A stretch of 64,000 bases of DNA from Verrucomicrobiaceae bacterium UBA1938. Its GTDB lineage: Bacteria > Verrucomicrobiota > Verrucomicrobiia > Verrucomicrobiales > Verrucomicrobiaceae. Below are positions 63,001 through 64,000 of this stretch, piece after piece. The stretch lies in NCBI GenBank assembly GCA_002336895.1, contig DDFC01000035.1, forward strand, positions 1 through 64,000. Direction: 5' to 3'. Under the pieces are notes generated by a model. The model saw only the letters and a program-made list of their open reading frames with translations, did no database searches and was not told where the DNA came from. Position numbers and translations under genes: made by a program. The stretch's first letter is position 1; each line of letters opens with the position of its first letter.

Positions 63001-63600
63001 GTGCTGCAGGGCTCTCAGGACTTCAGCGGCCTGGCCGGTGCGCATATCTGCATCCGCCTGCACCACACCCTGGCCGATCTCCTGCCACCCGCCGCCTTCA
63101 GCAGCGAAGACCGCGTGCTCTTCTTTGACCCCGCCGCAGGCAACTACACCACCTGCACCAACACCAGCGGCTCCTGGATCAGCGACATCCTCAGCATGGA
63201 CGCACGGCCCTTTGCCGCACACGAGGCCGCCATGGTCCAGATCCGTGGCGCGGGCGCTGTGCTCATGTTCACTGGCGAAGTGCGCCAGACCAGCCTCGCC
63301 ACCGCGCTCGTGGCTGGCACACAGCTCATCGCCCCCGGCTGGCCCGTCGTCACCCAGGCCCCCGTCAGCGGTCTGACCTCCGGCCTCACCCCGGACAGCG
63401 CCGACCGCCTCCGCATCTGGGACGGCGACACCACCCCGAGCGCCACCGACTACACCGGCTACTACCTCGACGGCACCACCAACCCGCCCGCCTGGAAACC
63501 CCAGACCGCCCCGGCCCCCGACGCCAACCTCTTCCCCTTCCACGGCTACTTCCTCATCCGCACCGCCCCCGGCCTGCTGAAGCAGGCGCAGCCGTGGTGA
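45046..63600 (+). CDS. giant secreted multidomain repeat protein (6184 residues)
   Basis: A single uninterrupted frame of 18,555 bp. Residues 1-37 are a signal peptide with a long basic n-region (ending TTASA, then ATDF). The mature protein has, in order: one GEVED unit; three He_PIG; three GEVED; a non-repetitive insert of about 295 residues; an SdrD-B-like pair; one GEVED; eleven He_PIG; ten GEVED; thirteen He_PIG; two SdrD-B-like domains; a DPDEDGLSNLLEYALGTDP motif; and a TIGR02597-like module ending FLIRTAPGLLKQAQPW. It has no PEP-CTERM signal, transmembrane helix or LPxTG. Extended fully, it could reach far beyond the cell envelope. Adhesion or matrix assembly is inference. No Shine-Dalgarno sequence precedes the ATG. 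Confidence 0.93.
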   Translation: MRESASRLHHLTCRLTAARLLVFMSSVLLAAATTASAATDFSDYSVFTSASSTTVSSIKIGPTTDSETSITANTTATGDDTTGSDDEDGVTLPSSIVAGTSGSLTINVTNSSGATVYLNVWIDFNRNGVLTDSGEQVASNTTITNGTSAANKTVNFTVPATASIGTAGVRVRLTSTSSPTSTGLKGNGEVEDHLITIACPAVTLSPATLTTPTAGTAYSQTITASGSSTTFSYAVTSGTLPAGLSLGTNGVLSGTATSTSAATFTVTATGANSCSGSQTYTVTPVCPDINLSPSTISNATAGTSFSQTFTSSGGTSSYSYAVTSGTLPTGLSLSSSGVLSGTPTASNGAGTSITIESTDAYGCKGSQNYSLQVCPAVAISPATLPATSVNAPYTQSVSASGGATPYTYAIASGSLPSGLTLSTSTGLINGTVTGTNSSTFTVSASDANGCVATRSYTLTPPTTDYGDFASFGTVSSSYNSNLRLGAVLDTESAATTNSTATGDDITGADDEDGVTIPSYFVQGTSGSMTVNVTNTTGATAYLNAWIDYNNNGVLTDSGEQVATNTTIATGTSGVNRTITFTVPATATQATVGVRVRFTSTSSPGSTGASGNGEVEDYVVSILPATDFGDDSSFAIAGSTLSTSLKMGSQVDSESSGLANAAATGDDTSGVDDEDGVTLPASVIQGQSGVSVSVNVTNSTGADAFLNGWIDFNNNGILTDPGEQIVVNDVVSTGTSNASRSFTFTVPASAASGAIGVRFRLTSIASPGDSGISGTGEVEDYALTVVPASDHGDFSSFADASSYNSPDLVMGDLEDTEITAVTNLAATGDDITNIADEDGVTLQAILVQGQAGVAVTVKLTNTSGAPAYLNGWLDFNKNGVLTDTDEQVISSIVVDDGTVGDYQTFYFDVPSTASLGSVGARFRLSSTASPGPTGASGYGEVEDYTTTIVAPSSNFRDYFYTIRNANNHFYLDEISVYNPNSSSPTVSVTPGILDLNTASPGFNTSSTDAMMNGLALDWLNRRFYWLATSTASNGYNAYLYTAAYDNVSKTWSYQLVTGSTLSNIPLNSGTPVSASASSGAFPRAAFYAGEYYAGGQLSNNVAVWHLNPNGTSLASPAITDYTSFFHLSQTFNGGDFVIRPQDGLLVTSTVINNANTLFNQYISDGTDASGSAATTVNFDSQIPYSSNSSVQIAGVGGVSRLYALGSAGTNIYRIDNYDTSSPKSVKVGPLPTATYTDLSEGISSSVTSLGVKGIVYNDTNGLGDGILNGTGTNAGGTLYAMLVDGSGNLVDSFPVKSDGTFILGGASANTTYKVVLSTSYGSLGSTAPAAALPVGWLNAGEFLGSGAGSDGTVDGRLTVTVGSAGVVNATFGLSQTLSIGDTVWNDVNNNGLLDSGESGIGSVTVQLWSPGTDNAIGGTGGAADTLLSTTTTDGTGAYSFAGLVAGKYFVTVTPPTMYSFVSSTVAGDNGADYDNNGSQPGGRATTVYSPIVTLAQATEPGTTGGGNYDYTIDFGLLTAYDYGDYSSFGTAGSALVSNLFIGTLTDAEYSAVTNTAATGDDITGVDDEDGVTLPAALVQGTSGTLTVTVTNTSGATAFLNAWVDYNGNGVLTDSGEQVASNIIIANGTNAASRNISFTVPAGATTGTAGVRVRLSSVSTPGSIGTSGNGEVEDNVVSICPVITLSPATASAAAVGSAYSQTITASGGTAPYTYTVSGGTLPAWATLSSAGVLSGTPTTTASATFTVKATDSKGCSSTVGYTITPVCSTVTIAQSSLPQGTMGAAYSTTLTAGGGLAPYGSWSITSGTLPAGLSLTPASGVISGTPTATASPASTLTVRVVDANGCPGTQNVTLQICPVVTLSPATLPSATVGTAYSQTVAASGGAAPYTYTVSSGTLPTWATLTSAGVLSGTPNSTTAATFTVKATDANGCAGTLSYTLTPVCPTITIGQSSLPQGTVGTAYSTTLSATGGTSPYGTWVLTSGTLPSGLTLNAGTGVISGTPTASASPSTTLTVRVNDTYGCQSTKSMTLQICPVVTISPATLPTATVGTAFIQNITATGGSGPYAYTVSSGTLPSWATLTSSGTLSGTPNSTTPATFTVKSTDANGCAATQSYTLAPVCPPITIAQSALPQGTVGTAYTTTLSASGGTAPYGTWTITSGALPAGLTLNASTGVISGTPTATASPATTLTVRVNDTYGCQGSKSITLQICPVVTISPTTPATGMVGTAYSQTFTASGGTSPYTFAVASGTLPAGLSLNATSGVVSGTPTAQISSNVTLRATDANGCAGTQAVTFAISCPVISVTPAALPSGTVGTAYSQTLSASGGSSSYTYSVSTGTLPSGLSLNASTGVISGTPSTSNGAGSNFTISATDSFNCAGTRSYTLQICPVITVQPSSLTTPTVGTAYSQTITSVNGASPFTYSISSGALPSWAALTSAGVLSGTPNSTASATFTVKSTDANGCQGTISYTLTPVCPTISITQSSLPKATVGTAYSTTLTATGGTAPYSSWTLTSGTLPAGLTLNASTGVISGTPTASASPATTLTFRASDTYGCQGSKSITFQVCPAIAISPSTLPGGTINSAYSQTISASGGVTPYVFAVSSGTLPAGLTLNTSTGVISGTPTSVASTTFVISATDANACAVTQSYTVSPAPDTDYGDYSLFGSVGSRMNSTLRIGATTDAEASATTNTAATGDDITGIDDEDGVTIASSITQGAAASMTVSVTNTSGASAYLNVWIDFNGNGVLTDSGEQIATNTVITTGTTDSVRTINFFTPVNATLGTTGVRTRLTSTSSPGATGTSGNGEVEDFVTTITAPTTDFGDFSLFADASSTGSTSLRIGALVDLEGTSTLNAAATGDDITNQDDEDGVTFPSMTAGQPITLPVTVTNTTGATAYLNAWIDFNNNGVLTDAGEQIGTNVSVATGLTNSTVNLNFTVPTNAVTAAATIGTRFRLTSVTSPGPTGAAGTGEVEDHGVTILAPLTDFGDFSGAPTVSNTASTNLRLGALVDTEYAATTDATATGDDITGVDDEDGVTLPAMTAGAPATITITATNATGSPAYLNVWIDYNNNGVFTDTGEQIATNTAVPNGASNATYNLNITVPATAVTGTGLGVRARISTDISPGSTGAGGVGEVEDYVASIAVPTTDYGDYSVFPLASSTANSTLRLGALTDTEYNATTNTTATGDDITGSDDEDGVTLPAMIAGGPATIPVVFTNTSGSTAYFNAWIDFNGNGVLTDSGEQIVTNVTVPTGTSNSTQNLSITVPATTLTGVNLGVRTMLTSSASPGSTGYAGTGEIEDYVVNITAPTTDFGDFSGFADASQGVSPSLQMGASVDAEYASTRNAIATGDDITGIDDEDGVTIPSMTAGQTVTIPVVITNSTGALGYLNAWIDFNNNGVLTDSGEQIATNVNVATGSSNTTFNINVNVPTTAVTGTNVGARFRLSAPTSPGSTGANAAVGEIEDYVINIAAPTLDYSDFNGFSNAASTASTALRMGALVDTEYNPTVNATATGDDNTGSDDEDGVTMPSLSAGLAATIPVVVTNTSGATAYLNAWIDYNNNGVLTDSGEQIATNTIITTGTTGATKNISITVPNTATTGTNLGVRFRLTSVASPGSTGTAGTGEVEDYVVNIVSPTSDFGDWSGAADASNTLVSSLKLGSLIDAEFSSTKNAAATGDDITYLADEDGVALPAMTAGGSYTIPVLVTNTSGATAYLNAWIDFNNNGVFTDPGEQIASNVSISTGSSGVTQNVNVTVPATAVTGSALGARFRLTSASTPGSTGSGGGNGEVEDYVTTISVPTTDFGDFSKFISASSTLNSNLRLGALEDTEFTATTNTTATGDDITNQADEDGVSLPALTAGAPATIPVVVTNNTGSAAYLNAWIDYNNNGSLADSGEQIATNVSIPTGTSSATQNLSITVPASATTGTSLGLRFRLTSVSTPGATGAAGSGEVEDYVSGIAAPPLDYGDLSTVADAASAALSGLRLGALIDTEYVSTRNATATGDDITNLADEDGVALPSMTAGAPATIPVIVTNTTGSAAYLNVWIDYNNNASFADSGEQIATNVSIPTGTSSATQNISITVPANATTGSNVGVRVRLTDVANPGTTGTIGNGEVEDYVTVIAVPTTDFGDWNGALDASSIASSNLRMGALADTEYVSTRNSTATGDDITNLADEDGVTLPSQTPGTAGSATVVVTNNSGATGYLNAWIDYNNNGSFSDSGEQIATNTAIATGTNGVAQTVNFIVPVTAIPGQRGARFRFTSTQNPTPVGASGVGEVEDYMVTMTCLPIAVSPGTLTTPTVGTAYTQSVTASGSQGAPYTYSIGSGALPAGLTLSSAGVISGTPTSSAAATFTVVATDIYSCTGATSYTVTPACPAITVTPSTLPSGTAGTAYSQTLSASGGTASYTYSVSSGTLPTGLSLNASTGVISGTPSVSNGAGVSLTLKATDTYGCVGTRTVTLIICPVVTLTPSTLPAPVVGTAYSQTLAGSGGATPYTFTLASGTLPAWATLSSSGVLSGTPTSTTAATFSVKATDANGCSGTLSYTITPVCPTISITQSALPQGTIGTAYSTTLTATGGTAPYGSWTITSGALPAGLTLSAAGVISGTPTATASPATTITVRTTDTYGCQGSKSITLQICPVVTLAPTTLTTPVVGTAYSQAITASGGTASYTYSLASGSLPAWATLSSAGVITGTPSSTTAATFTVKATDANGCAGTQSYTLTPNCPAISITPATATQSIVGTAYSQTLTASGGTAPYASWTVTSGTLPAGLTLNASTGVISGTPTTSNGTGVSVTVRATDNFGCQGSQVILLQVCPVITLSPTTPATPTVSTAYSQTFTASGGATPYTYTVSGGTLPTWATLSSAGVLSGTPDSPNSATFTVKATDANGCPGTQSYTITPVCPTLTISPTTAATGTVGTAYSQTLSGSGGTGPYTSWTVTSGSLPAGLSLTASTGVISGTPTASTGAAVSFIVRTTDARGCQATATISLKICPVISLTPTTMAAATAGASYTQTISASGGVTPYVFAVSSGALPAGLTLNSSTGVVSGTPTAVASASFTISATDANGCPGTRNYTMTPACQTITVSPSTLPAATVNTAYSQTVSSTGGLGTVTYSISSGALPAGLSLNSSTGVISGTPTSTSAATFTVRATDGNACTGTLSYTVTPACPVITVTPATLTTGGVGVAYSQTMTASGGIAPYGSWTVTSGTLPAGLSLNSSTGVISGTPTTSNGAGVNVTLRATDANGCQGSVVASIKICPVITQSPATFAAPVVGTAWSQTISGSGGVSPYTFTLASGALPAGLTLSSSGTISGTATSTTSATFTLKATASDGCSGTASYTVTPTCPTLSITPNGPLPIAYLGTSYSQTVTASGGTAPYTYALQSGDLPSGVLISSSGVVSGTPAAKGTFPVNVKVTDAYGCSQTFSLSIQVLTLSIGNLVFEDSNNNGVKDTGEPGVAGATVQLFTTGDDNAIGGSGTAADTQVGADFTTDSTGAYLFSSLPSGNYYVKVTPPADYLYTGGTPDTADDNVDNNNDGAQPGGAGTPVFSPIVNLSGAAESMTDGDTDPNTNLTVDFGLWSSVAVGNFIFLDINGDGVRNEGESLGNIYVELYAQGATPGVDTPVSVGTSGCSCKGRYYLDGLNPGIYFLHIPASQFSAGMPLQGLQPMSSVVAGDDDVGQDLIFNNNPAVNGASTAAFTLRPGFCPVGAAESGAEGNTDDAIDARVDLTRDLGIVAPAGTGFAASEAIRRYIVTGGFVASVLPGASTFATWSQDSGIGGPADDPDEDGLSNLLEYALGTDPASPLQPNRFALTHDSTGSLTALLTVPTATHDDLIISLETLTDLTQSGKATSWKKLSMASTTTINADGTLTRAYGTLEKLLVFKGLDGGYIRLHVDLDANRDGVPEATVTSAIHGWGRQSFATGSRTFSMPLLNAAFFTGRAVSVSSNEVMLPAIITLPAGSLYLEALDGPLAGQRFEIDATASSGNTVVLQGSQDFSGLAGAHICIRLHHTLADLLPPAAFSSEDRVLFFDPAAGNYTTCTNTSGSWISDILSMDARPFAAHEAAMVQIRGAGAVLMFTGEVRQTSLATALVAGTQLIAPGWPVVTQAPVSGLTSGLTPDSADRLRIWDGDTTPSATDYTGYYLDGTTNPPAWKPQTAPAPDANLFPFHGYFLIRTAPGLLKQAQPW
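45157..45639 (+). repeat. GEVED unit 1
   Basis: First GEVED repeat of the giant protein, just after the signal peptide. It holds TGDDTTGSDDEDGV, WIDFNRNGVLTDSGEQ and closes on GNGEVEDHLI. No Cys. Confidence 0.88.
45640..46431 (+). repeat. He_PIG (putative Ig) units 1-3
   Basis: Three Ig-like units starting at 45640, 45901 and 46165, each opening with CP and having a second Cys near its end (NSC, YGC, NGC). Core motif: SGTLPxGLSL followed by GVLSGT. Confidence 0.88.
46432..47898 (+). repeat. GEVED units 2-4
   Basis: Three units starting near 46432, 46918 and 47407. Period 486-492 bp. Unit 4 is the most divergent (DFNKNGVLTDTDEQ; YGEVEDYTT). Confidence 0.88.
47899..48786 (+). other. non-repetitive insert domain of the giant protein
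   Basis: About 295 residues with no resemblance to the flanking repeats. It is rich in Tyr, Asn and Trp, with NGLALDWLNRRFYWLATS, YNAYLYTAAYDNVSKTWSYQ, FPRAAFYAGEYYAGGQ, DFVIRPQDGLLVTS and VGGVSRLYALGSAGTNIYRID. The repeating pattern of a strand, a name-like turn and an aromatic suggests a beta-propeller or LDL-receptor YWTD-like fold. This may be the ligand-binding head; that is inference. Confidence 0.6.
48787..49599 (+). other. SdrD-B-like domain pair
   Basis: LGVKGIVYNDTNGLGDGILNGTGTNAGG opens a first carboxypeptidase-regulatory-like domain (to about 49170). A clear SdrD-B unit follows: SIGDTVWNDVNNNGLLDSGE, VTVQLWSPG, GAYSFAGLVAGKYFVTV, VAGDNGADYDNNG and DFGLLTA. SdrD-B domains bind calcium. 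Confidence 0.8.
49600..50076 (+). repeat. GEVED unit 5
   Basis: A lone unit between an SdrD-B domain and the first long He_PIG array: YDYGDYSSF to GNGEVEDNVVSI. Confidence 0.88.
50077..52998 (+). repeat. He_PIG array of 11 units
   Basis: 2922 bp, mean period about 266 bp. Units alternate between two subtypes: type A opens CPVVTLSPATLP, has LPxWATL and ends in YTLTPV; type B opens CPTITIxQSSLPQGT, has PYGxWxxTSG, the longer insert SASPATTLTVR and ends in TLQI. Every unit has an opening Cys and a second Cys about 75 residues on. The last unit runs into a GEVED block through SPAPDTDYGDY. Confidence 0.9.
52999..57888 (+). repeat. GEVED array of 10 contiguous units
   Basis: 4890 bp holding ten units, mean period exactly 489 bp. 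Each unit has DFGDF/DYGDY near its start, ATGDDITGxDDEDGV, AYLNAWIDYNNNGVLTDSGEQIATN and a closing GEVEDYV (GEIEDYV in two). No Cys in any unit. Neighbouring units 13 and 14 share long identical DNA stretches, pointing to recent duplication. Confidence 0.9.
57889..61329 (+). repeat. He_PIG array of 13 units
   Basis: 3441 bp, mean period about 265 bp. The order SNGAG-type, type A, type B near its start repeats the order found late in the first array, indicating copying between arrays. The final unit (from 61060) is the most diverged, with NGPLPIAYLGTSYSQT and ending SLSIQV. Confidence 0.9.
61330..62250 (+). other. two SdrD-B-like domains
   Basis: First: SIGNLVFEDSNNNGVKDTGEPGV, ATVQLFTTGDDNAIGG, GNYYVKVTPPADY and DNNNDGAQPGG. 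Second, from 61777: VGNFIFLDINGDGVRNEGE, YVELYAQG, RYYLDGLNPGIYFL. The second has an unusual GCSCKG insertion and DLGIVAP at its end. Confidence 0.82.
62374..62451 (+). other. Asp-rich TSP3/EF-like motif
   Basis: GGPADDPDEDGLSNLLEYALGTDP: the calcium-loop-like DxDxDGLxNLxEY motif that often precedes the C-terminal region of large exported Verrucomicrobiota and Planctomycetota proteins. Confidence 0.75.
62794..63597 (+). other. C-terminal TIGR02597-like module of the giant protein
   Basis: The segment from FATGSRTFSMPLLNAAFFTGRAV to the C-terminus lines up with the protein at 15789-16922. Matches include RTFSMPL / TRFSIPL, then LPAGSLYLEALDGPLAGQRFEI against the ...FLYVSG...KGMFYTI region, and two copies of a D-x-[VL]-L-x-F/W-D ... 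GYY/SYYY ... YF[LI]IR unit (for example DRLRIWDGDTT to HGYFLIR against DKLLVFDDTT to GYNIRKQG). No alignment program was used. If right, the module is the last thing translated and could serve export or anchoring. Confidence 0.62.
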
Positions 63601-63660
63601 GGATGACGAAACCGTGCCCGCCTGAGCGTGAAATCATGGACATGAAATGCGCTCATTTTT

Positions 63661-63787
63661 GTTTCCTGTTTCCCGGCTTCATTTCCACGCGCTTGCCGTC
63701 TCGTTTCCAAAGTCCCTGGGCAGCTGCGCCTTCGTTTCCATCTTCGTTTCCACCAGCGTCTGAAAAACCCCTTCGTTTCCCGTTTCC
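63661..63787. repeat. GTTTCC short-motif cluster
   Basis: GTTTCC occurs at 63661, 63668, 63703, 63734, 63746, 63775 and 63782, plus ATTTCC at 63681. Three copies extend to CTTCGTTTCC (63730, 63742, 63771). Many sit in pairs 7-12 bp apart. There is no convincing gene here on either strand. The layout resembles iterons or clustered operators. Confidence 0.7.
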
Positions 63788-63925
63788 GCCTAGGGGGCAC
63801 TTTTGGAGACACGAAGCGCGATCACAGGCCAGAAGTGTGTCTGGCGCAGAGAAATCCCGCCCCCCATGCACCTCCACCACGAGGCCCCAGGAAGCAGCCC
63901 CGGAGCTTCTTTATAACCTCTGGAA

Positions 63926-63973
63926 AAAAGTTTCCATGTTTCCATCCCTAGAGGTGGAAACTTGGAAACTTTT
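63926..63973. terminator. 19-bp inverted repeat built from GTTTCC motifs, terminator-like on both strands
   Basis: Arms 63926-63944 and 63955-63973 pair at 18 of 19 positions around a 10-base loop (TCCCTAGAGG). Each arm holds two GTTTCC/GGAAAC motifs 8 bp apart. T-tracts follow on both strands (TTTTT at 63970-63974; six As at 63924-63929 on the other side). It is the first terminator-like structure after the giant gene, 325 bp past its stop; it could alternatively be a protein-binding dyad. Confidence 0.6.
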
Positions 63974-64000
63974 TCAGCAGCGCACCGCATGGCATCTGAG

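Noticed and set aside
45174..63543. Long antisense open frames across the giant gene, up to about 900 codons on the minus strand
   Set aside because: They are a by-product of GC-rich repetitive coding DNA; their translations are Gly/Val/His/Arg-rich repeats with no domain, no start context and the same period as the sense repeats.
63500..63600. C-terminal sorting signal (PEP-CTERM, LPxTG or type IX CTD) on the giant protein
   Set aside because: The end (YFLIRTAPGLLKQAQPW) lacks a PEP motif, hydrophobic helix and basic tail; the type IX domain pattern is also absent.
63546..63880. Minus-strand open frames after the giant gene
   Set aside because: Their Arg/Gly/Asn content simply reflects the GGAAAC motif cluster; no ribosome-binding site, codon bias or family match.

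Overview
The window reads as chromosomal DNA from a GC-rich Gram-negative bacterium of the Verrucomicrobiota, most likely a Prosthecobacter/Verrucomicrobium-type member. Indicators seen in the sequence are two PEP-CTERM surface proteins with Arg-rich tails, a TIGR02597-family protein, a PVC-type dehydrogenase with a C-terminal CxxCH haem domain, a DUF1080-like secreted protein and GEVED-domain repeats. The genus is inference. I see no rRNA, convincing tRNA, CRISPR array, insertion sequence or prophage.

Region by region. 0-7 kb: an SDR reductase divergent from a LysR regulator, an O-methyltransferase/PhnA pair, a secreted lectin-fold protein, the MsrPQ periplasmic methionine-sulfoxide repair system, a second methyltransferase and an H-type lectin. 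7-12 kb: a second sulfite-oxidase-fold enzyme, then a minus-strand run (zinc-ribbon membrane protein, orphan sugar ABC permease, uracil-DNA glycosylase lacking its usual Fe-S ligands, small anchored protein). 12-15.5 kb: a thioredoxin/CxxCH/PDZ lipoprotein and rpoA-rplQ, detached from the ribosomal-protein genes that usually precede them. 15.5-19.5 kb: an AT-richer patch with a TIGR02597 protein, a PEP-CTERM protein and a membrane-anchored helical-repeat protein. 19.9-33.9 kb: housekeeping and catabolic genes (Gfo/Idh/MocA oxidoreductase, PVC cytochrome, SGNH hydrolase, lipoprotein D,D-carboxypeptidase with aroD, polyprenyl-phosphate sugar transferase, CocE-type hydrolase, lactonase, TMEM175 channel, FabV, methyltransferase). 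34-38.4 kb: exported KatG divergent from an OxyR-like regulator that keeps both redox cysteines, then NdpA. 38.5-44 kb: three small genes leading into a soluble three-PAS histidine kinase and its NarL-type response regulator, with a sigma-54-like site in front; then an RlmM-like RNA methyltransferase.

44.2-63.6 kb is the outstanding part: a promoter drives a PEP-CTERM protein and, 10 bp on, an 18.6-kb gene for a 6184-residue secreted protein. It is built from 15 GEVED units (about 163 residues each, D/N-rich, no Cys), 27 putative-Ig (He_PIG) units (about 88 residues, two Cys each), three SdrD-B-like domains, one non-repetitive insert, an Asp-rich TSP3/EF-like motif and a C-terminal module that I judge homologous to the whole TIGR02597 protein encoded at 15.8 kb. 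Thus both surface-protein loci pair a TIGR02597 module with a PEP-CTERM protein. Downstream, the last 340 bases hold an unusual cluster of GTTTCC motifs ending in a 19-bp inverted repeat.

Shine-Dalgarno sequences are patchy, so several starts rest on signal peptides and family alignment. All family assignments come from reading the proteins, without database searches.
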